Assembly (NCBI GenBank): GCA_028736075.1
Contig: CP117875.1
Span: 3,224,001 to 3,288,000, forward strand
Direction: 5' to 3'
From: Chryseobacterium sp. KACC 21268
GTDB lineage: Bacteria; Bacteroidota; Bacteroidia; Flavobacteriales; Weeksellaceae
DNA: 64,000 nt
The translations under genes and the position numbers were made by a program. Under the pieces are notes generated by a model. That model was not told the DNA's origin, searched no databases, and saw only the letters and a list, made by a program, of their open reading frames with translations. Positions 52,446 to 61,217 of this stretch are shown here, in pieces. How positions within the stretch are numbered: the stretch's first letter is position 1; the number at the start of each line of letters is the position of its first letter.

Positions 52446-53177
52446 ATGAAAACATCGAAGACGAAATACCACATCGGCTGTTCCGGATTTTACAATGCAG
52501 ACTGGAAAGGTTCTCTTTATCCTGTAGATTCTCAGAACAAAGATTTTTTGAAATTGTATTCCCAGACTTTTGATATTGTGGAAATTAACAGCACCTTTTA
52601 CAGAAAACCAACGGCCAAAACACTTCAAAAATGGGTAGATGAAACACCAGATGATTTTAAATTCATTATTAAAATTCCAAAAACGATTTCTCATCAAAAA
52701 CCTTTTGAAAATAAGAAAGAGGAGATTGTGGAATTCTGCAATTACATCAAGACTCATCTTGGAGAAAAGTTGGCTGGCTTTCTTTTTCAATTTCCGCCTT
52801 CCTTTCATCACACATCAGAAAATCTGAATTGGCTTAATGAAAATCTGCCTGATGACTTTCTAATTGTGGTAGAATTCCGTCATATTTCTTGGTGGAATGA
52901 TGATGTTATTAAAATATTCAAAGACAAAAAATGGATTTTCAGCGGAACAAGTTTTCCGAGCAATCTTCCTGAGGACATCATTATCACAAATCCAAACATA
53001 GGATATTATCGCCTTCACGGGAAACCGACACTTTACAAATCGCCTTATTCAGAAGACTTTTTAAATGACTTGGCAGAGAAAATTAAAAAAACTAAAATGG
53101 AATTTTACATCATGTTCAACAACACTTGGGGAACTGCTGCAATAGACAATTCCCTGTATCTTAAAACATTACTCTAA
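52446..53177 (+). CDS. DUF72 domain protein
   Basis: 243 residues. TIM-barrel DUF72 family: YHIGCSGFYNADWKGSLYP, DIVEINSTFYRKPTAKTLQKW and GYYRLHGKPTLY are family hallmarks. The biochemical role is unknown. Transcribed divergently from the TonB receptor. Its last four bases overlap the stop of the convergent gene at 53174. Confidence 0.93.
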   Translation: MKTSKTKYHIGCSGFYNADWKGSLYPVDSQNKDFLKLYSQTFDIVEINSTFYRKPTAKTLQKWVDETPDDFKFIIKIPKTISHQKPFENKKEEIVEFCNYIKTHLGEKLAGFLFQFPPSFHHTSENLNWLNENLPDDFLIVVEFRHISWWNDDVIKIFKDKKWIFSGTSFPSNLPEDIIITNPNIGYYRLHGKPTLYKSPYSEDFLNDLAEKIKKTKMEFYIMFNNTWGTAAIDNSLYLKTLL

Positions 53178-53533
53178 GTTGTTTGTTTAAGTCTTTTTGC
53201 TGACAATAATGCAATGACAAATCCCGAAAGCAACAGCAATAATTGATACTGATTGATAGGAACGGGTTCTCCCGGCGCACCTGGCCCAAACGAATCACTT
53301 TCCTCTTGTAAAGCAACGTCGTTGTCATCTTTAAAATGCTCATAGATCTGTCTGGAGCTATTGATTATCTTTTTCAAATCACTCATTTCCTGATTAATTT
53401 GACGCTCACTATTCTTACTCAGATTGTCATAAGGCCCTCTGGTAGGATTGTTATATGGATTATTGGAATGCCAGTTTTGTCCAAATATTAATGGTGATAA
53501 ACAAAGCAAAATCAAGACACATAGTTTTTTCAT
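53174..53533 (-). CDS. Small secreted protein with C-terminal PVPIN-type anchor tail
   Basis: 119 residues. Signal peptide MKKLCVLILLCLSPLIFGQ, polar middle, then GPGAPGEPVPINQYQLLLLL followed by a hydrophobic stretch and AKRLKQ. The P-G-x-P-x-P-I-x-x-Y plus helix plus basic end is a tail common on small flavobacterial exported proteins, likely a membrane anchor. It lies 10 bases after the giant T9SS protein gene on the same strand and is probably cotranscribed with it. Function unknown. Confidence 0.8.
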   Translation of the reverse strand: MKKLCVLILLCLSPLIFGQNWHSNNPYNNPTRGPYDNLSKNSERQINQEMSDLKKIINSSRQIYEHFKDDNDVALQEESDSFGPGAPGEPVPINQYQLLLLLSGFVIALLSAKRLKQTT

Positions 53534-53543
53534 AGCTCAGTTT

Positions 53544-56500
53544 TTACTTGATTATTTTTCTGGTCAAAACCTCATCGTCACTGAATATTTTCAGTACATA
53601 AGTGCCATTTACAAGCGCACTATGTGAAATCCTGATGGTTTTGGAATAATCCGAAACTTCTTTCAGTAATCTTCCGCTCATATCAAAAAGCTGAACTTTC
53701 CTCAGGTTCTTGCTACTTTTTACAACGAAATCCAGCTCATCTCTGTAAACATACAAGTGATTGCCAATTGAGTTTTCTGTATCCAGATAATTTTGAGGTT
53801 TGTAAACAATCTCGAATCTATTCTCATCTATTCCTTTGATTGCCTGGAAGCTGTAGTCATCTTCCGAAAGATTCACGGTCTTATTTAGTAACTTGTCTTT
53901 CAGATAAATTGTCTGACTGCTATTAAAAATGCCTTCCTTAGTGGCAATCGATATTTTATAGACTCCGTTTATCGAATATTTGGTTCCAAGTGGTACAATA
54001 TCTTCCGTAGAAAGCGGATATTTCCTACCGTCGATTTGCATCTTTTGAGAGTCCAATAATGTGTAAACCGAGTCGTCGCCGATACTCATTATTTCAGCAT
54101 CATAATCGCCATCGTATTGGTTAATTGCGCCATTGATGTATCCAACCAAAATGGTGTTGGTAAAATCTTCCGGTGATATCATCTGTAACCAGAATCGGTC
54201 TTTGGATGACGTCGTATTTTTCGCGTTGTAGAATACTCCTGTCTCACCTGTCCGTATGCTGTTGTTAAAATCCAATTGATGCGTGACTAACGGCGAAGTC
54301 GTGGTTGCAGGATCCCTAACTTGGATGATGAATCCTTGTCCTACTTTGATAAACTGCGTTGGCGTAAGTCCGCTGTTTGGCTGCGTCGTGGTTGGCGGCG
54401 TTCCCCCGGTCAAAGTTAGAGTTGCATAATTGTTACCAGTATAACCAGAACCGGATTGGTTAAGTCTCGGTGCCACATTGGTCCAGAACCATACTTTCCC
54501 AAAGATCTTGGTGCTGTTGGTATTGAGATGGAAGAATTTATCAAAATCAATATTCGAAGGATATGGGTTTCCTATCAGGTTATAGCCGTGCTCGTATTCG
54601 ATGTTGTTTTGAATTGTATTTTTGGATTTTTGAACCGTTGCAGAATAAACGCCATTGTTGATTTCGCCCTTGAAATGGAAGTTTGCCGAAGTCAGATTAT
54701 TTTGGTCAAAAGTGTTTTTTCCTCTTATTGCATAGCCTTTCCCCGGCACAAAATATGGATCTGTGGTTGCAGCGAAATAATCATCCGGCTCATTGTATCT
54801 GTAAATCCTATTGTTGGGTGTTCCGACTGAAAAACCATCATTTATTGCAACGTTGTTCAACAGTTTTTGATTGCTGACTGGCGTTCCCCAATAGGTGTAA
54901 TCCAACTGCCTCATATGAACATCCCGCTTCACTGTGATTTTTTTGGAATCATTTGTTGCATTATCATTGGTCTGAATCAAATTAGCATCACTTTCCAAAA
55001 CAATGCTGTCGTCTGCCGATTGCGTGATGTTGCCATAAACCGTCACAGTACTGTTTGGTTGGATATTAAGACTTCCATTCAGAACCTTTAGATTCTTTGA
55101 GGTGAAGTTGTTTGCAATGTTGTAATTATTATTAATACAAGCGCCTAAGCTTTGTGTAGGTCCTGTTGTATTGCTCCAAGAAGTGCCATTCCAGCTAATA
55201 TAGGTATCAGGATTCTGGTATTCGTAAGCGCCCATATCGATGGTACACTCAGAAAGTCGGTTGTTGCCTGCGAGATCCTTGTTTGTGTTAAGATTACCTC
55301 CGTTGGCAGAATATAAAATATTATTTCCTTTATCTATTACAGGGCTGGTTGCTTGTAATCTGTAATCCCCAGAAGATGGATTCACAAATAATGGATTGGT
55401 AGAACCATCTATATTGCCATTAGTTGTAGTACTGATGCCTTGAATTAATGAGTTTCTGATGTCATTACCCGTAGTATTATTAATTCCTGAAGAGTTACCA
55501 TAGATAAGCGTATTATAAATCTTAGGTCGAGAATTAATATTACTGTATATTCCTCCACCAGTAGTTCCTCTGTTACCAAAAATAGTACAGTTTATTAATA
55601 AGGGGTTAGAACCTGTATTTTCATTAAATATTGCACCACCAGAGCTTAAAAAACTTAAATTATTTTGAAAAATAGTATTGTATATTTTAGGAGAAGCAAC
55701 GCCAACAACAGCAATCCCGGCTCCAACATTGACTGAATAATTCTCTTTGATATTACATGCTACTATTTGAGGATTTGAAGTTTTTATAAAAATACCGCCA
55801 CCGCCAGCGCCACCTACACTTTCTCCATTCACTATTAAATTAGAAATATCCGCATTGCCACTTTTTACTACAAAACCATTTAGCTCTGCAACACCAACTT
55901 CACCAGCACTAATGACCACATGCCCAGCATCCTCTCCATTACCACTGAGAGCTAATGTAGCACCAGTACCCGTGACAACATCATCATCGTTATAGTCACC
56001 ACTCAACACACTACCATTATCTCCAAGGATTCTCGTATCCGTAAGGTCATCTATCCCATTAGCCGGATCAAAACCACCATACAGCTGTACATTTTTCACC
56101 ATCACAAATGCGTTGTTTTTACCTCCATCCGTTTTATATTGCCCATCTGCAGCGTTGTACAATGGTTTGTAAGTTCCTTTGGCTACAAAGACTTTTAGTG
56201 GTGTTGCATCGTAAATATTATTGTTCGCATCATACTGTGTTCTGGCGCATCGCATCACATCTGCCAACTCTGGTGTGGCGTTTGCCCAGGAAGAACCACT
56301 TTTGTTTCCGCCTGTTACATTTTTATCCACATAGGCGATAGCTCCAAAATTATTGACCGTCACGCGGACTTTTACTCGGTTGGTGGTGTAGGCAGAGCTG
56401 AGACGATATAATTTTCCTGTATTAGCCTCGGTAACCAAAATACTTCCATTGGGTTCTATGGCTAAATTATTCTCACCACTTGCAAAAGTATATAGGGTTT

Positions 56501-59500
56501 CTAGATTACTGCCATCAGGATTCATTCTACGCAGTTTTCCATCAACTTGAATAAAAACAATTCTACCCTGCTGATCAATTTTTACATCATAAGGTTGACT
56601 AATTCCAGTTCCTATACTACTAATCCCACTACCATCACTATTCATTTTTTTGATGGCATTATTCAACCAATCTGCAACCCAGATATTAGCGTCACTATCT
56701 TCTGCCACAGAAGCTGGATTATTAAATCCTGAAGCCAATACTGTCATATTAGCACCATCAGTATCCATTCTTTTGATAATATGGTTCCAAGTATCTGCCA
56801 CTAGTAGTTGACCATTAGCTTGCTCTACAGCACGGAAAGCGCGATTGAATCCACTTCCGACAGCAATAGGATTATTACCACTGGCATCCGTACGTAATAT
56901 TTGGCTAGATCCCCAGCTGCCTACCAGTAATTGCCCACCTTTCTGAATATTAATACCCAAAGGTCGATTAAATCCTGACTTGGCAGCAAGTAAACTACCG
57001 TCTGAGTCAAGCTGCTGAATAGTGCTATTTCCCCAATTCGCTACCCAAATCTTACCATCATTGGCAACTGCAACACCATATGGTGAACTAAAACCACTAG
57101 CAATTTGTATTGATGAACCAGTACTCTGCATCTCCACATAGTAGTCCCCAGTTGCCAGCGGTGCATTGCTTGCCAAAGCAGTCCCGCCCATTTGTGTTGT
57201 GTACCAGTTGACTGTATTACCAGGAAATGGTGTTGTCACCAAATTGCTAACCATACTTGTACCACAAAACATTTGAGCATCATCACTAATTCGCTTGGCA
57301 AGAACTTCTGTTCTAGTGCTTTCTACAGAACTTACTGTTTGGCTCACGTAGTATTTTGTATTATCTGTCAAAGCGGTTGTTGTAGCTAAGGCCGTTCCAC
57401 CCGTATGTGCCCCATACCATTTTAAATTATCTCCTGTAGCCGTTAGGTTAGCGATCGTTCCATTGCCTGTGTAGATCTGTACCGCTGCTGCTGTAGGCGC
57501 AGATACCACTGTATATTCATATGCCCCCATATCTATAGTTGTACCGTTCAAACGGGAGTTGCCTGCCAAGTCCTTGTCTGTGGTTAGGTTACCGCCATTA
57601 GCATTGTATAGCGTATTACTTCCTTTATCTATTACAGGGCTGGTAGATTGTAATCTGTAATCCCCAGAAGATGGATTCACAAATAATGGATTGGTAGAGC
57701 CATTAAGGTTTCCATTAGTTGTACTGCTAAGCTCTTGTATTAAAGAGTTTTGAATAGTACTATTGGTAATATTATTAATCCCGGAAGAGTTACCATAGAT
57801 AACTGTATTGTAGAGTTTAACTTGAGGCGAATTTTCATTATACATAGCGCCTCCGCTGGCTCCCCGATTACCTGTTATCGTACAGTTCACAAAAGATGGA
57901 CTTGATGATCCTTGAGAAGAAGAACTTACAATTGCACCTCCACCATAAGCTGCATTAGTTGCCAAATTATTAAGAAAAAGAGAGTTTATGATTTTTGATG
58001 ATGATGGATATAGTGCCATTGCTCCACCCGCATTGATAGCACTATTTTCTTTAAAAGTACAAAATTGAATGGTAGGATTAGAATTATTTATATAGATTCC
58101 ACCTCCTACATATCCCGCAGTCGAATACCCATTAAATGATATTGATATGCCATTAGTATTTCCTCCTTTTACTACAAAACCATTTAGTTCTGCCAAACCT
58201 ACAGCACCTGTGCTGATAAGTACACGTGCTGCATTCTCTCCATTACCAGTAATAGCTAATGTAGCCCCAGTACCAGTCACAACGTCATTATTATTATAGT
58301 CCCCAGTTAGGATACTTGCATTAGTAGCAATACTCAAATTTCTATCCGCTAATGCTGCTTCTGTACCTGCAAACCCTCCGTAAAGCTTTACATTGTTTAC
58401 CATCAGGAAGCTATTGTTTCTATCAGTAATATTAGGACCTGCAAAAGTATCTGGACGATACATTGGTTTATAGATTCCTTTAGCTACCCATATTTTCAAT
58501 GGTGTGGTTGTGAAGTTCGCTTTATTGGTATTAGCCCATTTCAGCGCATCTGCTAGCTCTTTGATGGCGTTTGTCCAAGAGTTACCAGAACCGTCTCCGC
58601 CAGTTACGTTGGTGTTGACATAGAGAACATTATTAGCATCAGCAGAGATAGGTATTGTACAAGCTACAACACCCGCTACATCCCCACTTATTGTCCAGCC
58701 TTTGGTACTTACCAATTCATTTCTAGTCGCCGCCGCGTTAGTCCCATATGTTCTGCCGGTTGCCCCCAGACTTCTGCCCGATGGCGTAGCAGGATTAGCC
58801 GCCCAGCCCATCAGCGTAGCAGAATAGTTTGCACAGTCTAACCCTGAGAAACTGAGCATACCAACTAATTCTACTCCACTATTCAAAGTCCAGTTCCTGA
58901 TATTTTGATTAAAAGCTGATGCATTATAGAACATACTTAGCATATTCGTCACATTAGCAACATTCCAATTCCCGATATTCTGATTAAAAGATGATGCACC
59001 ATAGAACATATTTTGCATAGTCGTCACATTAGCAACATTCCAATTCCCGATATTCTGATTAAATGCTGATGCAGACTGAAACATACTTTGCATATTCGTC
59101 ACATTTCCAACATTCCAACTCCCGATATTCTGATTAAAAGATGATGCAGACAGAAACATACTCTGCATAGTCGTCACATTTCCAACATTCCAACTCCCGA
59201 TATTCTGATTAAAAGATGATGCACTATTGAGCATAAAAGCCATACTCGTCACCTTAGAAACATTCCAATTCCCGATATTCTGATTAAAAGATGACGCACC
59301 GTAGAACATAGCATACATATTCGTCACATTAGCAACATTCCAATTCCCGATATTCCGATTAAAAGCTGATGCACCATAGAACATATTTTGCATAGTAGTC
59401 ACATTTCCAATATTCCAGCTGTTGATGTTCGCTGGACCATTGAGACTACTACAATATGTGAACATCTGAGACATATCCGTCATCCCATTCAGGTTGGGGA

Positions 59501-59972
59501 CATCGGTAGCTGTGATGTTTAGATTGGTACATCCATAGAATGCATTCGCCATACTAATCCAAGCCACCGTACCCCATTGCTTTACATCTGTCAGGCGCTG
59601 GCGGTCTGTTCCATTACTAATATTGATTCTTCTAAAATTCGTCGGTTCTACGCTCAGCTCTATGGTTTTATTTGCTGGCAAGCCTGTAATATTTGCGGTG
59701 AAACTACCGGAAGCTATTGTCCCACTACCATTAGCCGAATTATCCGTCGCCCTCCAACTGTAGGTTACCACACCTGCCACTGCTACTCCAAAAGTTAGAG
59801 AAGTAGTTCCGCTGGAAACAGAACTTCCTGGATTGCTTAGATTCCATAGCGTAATGAAAGGCGTATCTGCTGTAGTTTTTTTAGAATCATTCCTGTCAAA
59901 CACCTGGGATTTTCCAGAAGAAAAGTATGGAAGCAAAAGGGTCATCAATAGAAACAAATAGAGTTTTTTCAT
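53544..59972 (-). CDS. Giant mosaic T9SS surface protein with BspA repeats
   Basis: 2142 residues. Modules: signal peptide (1-22); beta-sandwich; BspA/DUF285 repeats (about 140-370, seven 25-residue units of the type NIGNWNVANVTNMYAMF); a pectate-lyase-like beta-helix (about 445-815, NVLYVNTNVTGGDGSGNSWT); two Ig-like segments (about 820-950); NHL beta-propeller (about 955-1190, GVAVANDGKIWVANW); a second pectate-lyase-like module (about 1205-1590) similar to the first; a cell-surface T9SS tail (VQLFDMSGRLLKEV to IFSDDEVLTRKIIK). Likely an adhesin or a glycan-binding protein on the surface. A small secreted gene follows 10 bases later. Confidence 0.85.
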   Translation of the reverse strand: MKKLYLFLLMTLLLPYFSSGKSQVFDRNDSKKTTADTPFITLWNLSNPGSSVSSGTTSLTFGVAVAGVVTYSWRATDNSANGSGTIASGSFTANITGLPANKTIELSVEPTNFRRINISNGTDRQRLTDVKQWGTVAWISMANAFYGCTNLNITATDVPNLNGMTDMSQMFTYCSSLNGPANINSWNIGNVTTMQNMFYGASAFNRNIGNWNVANVTNMYAMFYGASSFNQNIGNWNVSKVTSMAFMLNSASSFNQNIGSWNVGNVTTMQSMFLSASSFNQNIGSWNVGNVTNMQSMFQSASAFNQNIGNWNVANVTTMQNMFYGASSFNQNIGNWNVANVTNMLSMFYNASAFNQNIRNWTLNSGVELVGMLSFSGLDCANYSATLMGWAANPATPSGRSLGATGRTYGTNAAATRNELVSTKGWTISGDVAGVVACTIPISADANNVLYVNTNVTGGDGSGNSWTNAIKELADALKWANTNKANFTTTPLKIWVAKGIYKPMYRPDTFAGPNITDRNNSFLMVNNVKLYGGFAGTEAALADRNLSIATNASILTGDYNNNDVVTGTGATLAITGNGENAARVLISTGAVGLAELNGFVVKGGNTNGISISFNGYSTAGYVGGGIYINNSNPTIQFCTFKENSAINAGGAMALYPSSSKIINSLFLNNLATNAAYGGGAIVSSSSQGSSSPSFVNCTITGNRGASGGAMYNENSPQVKLYNTVIYGNSSGINNITNSTIQNSLIQELSSTTNGNLNGSTNPLFVNPSSGDYRLQSTSPVIDKGSNTLYNANGGNLTTDKDLAGNSRLNGTTIDMGAYEYTVVSAPTAAAVQIYTGNGTIANLTATGDNLKWYGAHTGGTALATTTALTDNTKYYVSQTVSSVESTRTEVLAKRISDDAQMFCGTSMVSNLVTTPFPGNTVNWYTTQMGGTALASNAPLATGDYYVEMQSTGSSIQIASGFSSPYGVAVANDGKIWVANWGNSTIQQLDSDGSLLAAKSGFNRPLGINIQKGGQLLVGSWGSSQILRTDASGNNPIAVGSGFNRAFRAVEQANGQLLVADTWNHIIKRMDTDGANMTVLASGFNNPASVAEDSDANIWVADWLNNAIKKMNSDGSGISSIGTGISQPYDVKIDQQGRIVFIQVDGKLRRMNPDGSNLETLYTFASGENNLAIEPNGSILVTEANTGKLYRLSSAYTTNRVKVRVTVNNFGAIAYVDKNVTGGNKSGSSWANATPELADVMRCARTQYDANNNIYDATPLKVFVAKGTYKPLYNAADGQYKTDGGKNNAFVMVKNVQLYGGFDPANGIDDLTDTRILGDNGSVLSGDYNDDDVVTGTGATLALSGNGEDAGHVVISAGEVGVAELNGFVVKSGNADISNLIVNGESVGGAGGGGIFIKTSNPQIVACNIKENYSVNVGAGIAVVGVASPKIYNTIFQNNLSFLSSGGAIFNENTGSNPLLINCTIFGNRGTTGGGIYSNINSRPKIYNTLIYGNSSGINNTTGNDIRNSLIQGISTTTNGNIDGSTNPLFVNPSSGDYRLQATSPVIDKGNNILYSANGGNLNTNKDLAGNNRLSECTIDMGAYEYQNPDTYISWNGTSWSNTTGPTQSLGACINNNYNIANNFTSKNLKVLNGSLNIQPNSTVTVYGNITQSADDSIVLESDANLIQTNDNATNDSKKITVKRDVHMRQLDYTYWGTPVSNQKLLNNVAINDGFSVGTPNNRIYRYNEPDDYFAATTDPYFVPGKGYAIRGKNTFDQNNLTSANFHFKGEINNGVYSATVQKSKNTIQNNIEYEHGYNLIGNPYPSNIDFDKFFHLNTNSTKIFGKVWFWTNVAPRLNQSGSGYTGNNYATLTLTGGTPPTTTQPNSGLTPTQFIKVGQGFIIQVRDPATTTSPLVTHQLDFNNSIRTGETGVFYNAKNTTSSKDRFWLQMISPEDFTNTILVGYINGAINQYDGDYDAEIMSIGDDSVYTLLDSQKMQIDGRKYPLSTEDIVPLGTKYSINGVYKISIATKEGIFNSSQTIYLKDKLLNKTVNLSEDDYSFQAIKGIDENRFEIVYKPQNYLDTENSIGNHLYVYRDELDFVVKSSKNLRKVQLFDMSGRLLKEVSDYSKTIRISHSALVNGTYVLKIFSDDEVLTRKIIK
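58891..59425 (-). repeat. Seven 75-bp tandem repeats encoding BspA units
   Basis: Near-identical 75-bp blocks (each with the minus-strand core of NIGNWNV...MFYGASSFNQ), seven in a row. Differences are confined to a few positions, so the array is recent or homogenised and can expand or contract in frame. Confidence 0.9.
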
Positions 59973-60521
59973 CTTTACAGGAGTTTATAAATAGTAATCC
60001 AGAAAACAAAGAAATCCGATAAGAACACAAACTCCAAAAAACAGGGGTGGACAAAGGGGTGGACAAATAATTTTACAAATAAGTATCATTAACTATCAGA
60101 CCTTTACAAAAAAATCCAAGGTTCAGACAGATTTAGAATAACAATATAAAACAATGTAAATTCAAGAATTTTCAGATATGCATTTACATCAACTTTACTT
60201 CAAAAATTTTTAGATTTTCCCCTCATTCATTTTAGTCTTGACTTACTTTGACTGCCTGTGAATACAATTGGAGGGATTTGACCGCTTCATTTTACAATCC
60301 TTCGGATCAACTTCGGGTTTTCTTCGGATCGGCTTCGGAAAAAAGATGTTTTTTCCGAAGCCGATCCGAAGAATTACCAAACAAGACCCGAAGAAACATA
60401 AAAAAATCACGGTACTTTTTACAACCCCATTCTTTGAAATTGCAATCATTTACCCAAAAATCAATCATCTGGAAATCAGCAATTGATTCTAAATGTTTAA
60501 ATTTGAGAAAACAACGGAACT
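59973..60521. other. Long divergent intergenic region with palindrome
   Basis: 549 non-coding bases between the giant surface protein and the sirtuin gene. It contains the palindrome listed at 60311 and a TAAATTTG box at 60498-60505 before the sirtuin start. Nothing else is recognised; frames crossing the palindrome have no family features. Confidence 0.5.
60311..60393. repeat. Long palindrome, 25-bp perfect stem
   Basis: Left arm 60320-60344, right arm 60349-60373, complementary at all 25 positions with loop GATG; centre is AAAAAA-GATG-TTTTTT, outer part TTCTTCGGATCGGCTTCGG. Flanking CTTCGGGT (60311-60318) pairs with ACCCGAAG further out. The block TTCGGATCAACTTCGGG at 60301-60317 is a direct variant of TTCGGATCGGCTTCGG in the arm. 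The T-run is inside the stem, so this is not a usual terminator. Confidence 0.9.
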
Positions 60522-61217
60522 ATGAAAAAGAAACTCGTCGTTCTCTCCGGCGCAGGCATCTCGGCAGAAAGTGGTATCAAAACATTTCGTGATTCCAATG
60601 GACTTTGGGAAAATCATCGCGTGGAAGATGTCGCTTCGCCCGAAGGTTTTGCTAAGAATCCAAAGTTGGTTTTGGACTTTTACAACGCCAGAAGGAAACA
60701 GCTGAAAGACGTAGAGCCCAATGCGGCTCACAAATTGCTTGCAGAACTGGAGGATTTATTTGATGTTCACATCATCACTCAGAATGTGGACGATCTTCAC
60801 GAGCGAGGCGGTTCCACCAAAATCATTCATCTTCATGGGGAACTTAAGAAAGCGAGATCAATCGATAATGAAAATGAGATTTTGGATTGGGAGGAAGATA
60901 TTCATTTAGGCGATCTTCATAGGGATGGCTCGCAACTTCGCCCTCACATTGTCTGGTTTGGCGAAATGGTTCCAGAGATGGACAATGCAATTGAAATTGC
61001 TTCACAAGCTGATCTGTTCTTGGTCATCGGAACTTCGATGCAGGTTTATCCCGCCGCTTCTGTCGTGAGATATGTTCCAAGTCATTGCGAAGTTTTTGTC
61101 ATCGACCCAAACCTAGAAAATCCAAATTCGTTCACACGGAATGAGAATTATTTTAAAGCCTCGGCCACGGAAGGAATGAAAACTTTAAAACAAATATTAA
61201 TAGAAAAGTATAAATAA
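60522..61217 (+). CDS. NAD-dependent protein deacylase (sirtuin, CobB-like)
   Basis: 231 residues. GAGISAESGIKTFRDSNGLWE and TQNVDDLHERGG, with catalytic His in IIHLHGEL. FYNARRKQL matches the Tyr-x-x-Arg site of desuccinylases such as CobB. The zinc-binding cysteines (four in E. coli CobB) are missing: the segment reads KARSIDNENEILDWEEDIHL. It removes acyl groups, probably acetyl or succinyl, from lysine. Its stop overlaps the next start (TAATG). Confidence 0.92.
   Translation: MKKKLVVLSGAGISAESGIKTFRDSNGLWENHRVEDVASPEGFAKNPKLVLDFYNARRKQLKDVEPNAAHKLLAELEDLFDVHIITQNVDDLHERGGSTKIIHLHGELKKARSIDNENEILDWEEDIHLGDLHRDGSQLRPHIVWFGEMVPEMDNAIEIASQADLFLVIGTSMQVYPAASVVRYVPSHCEVFVIDPNLENPNSFTRNENYFKASATEGMKTLKQILIEKYK

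Noticed and set aside
54456-54830. 124-residue plus-strand frame inside the giant gene
   Set aside because: Antisense frame with no conserved feature; the minus frame is continuous through it.
60311-60393. Rho-independent terminator
   Set aside because: The T-run is part of the stem rather than after it, and the adjacent genes are divergent, so no transcript is expected to end here.
60248-60592. 114-residue plus-strand frame over the palindrome
   Set aside because: Runs through the 25-bp palindrome and into the sirtuin in another frame; composition is arbitrary.
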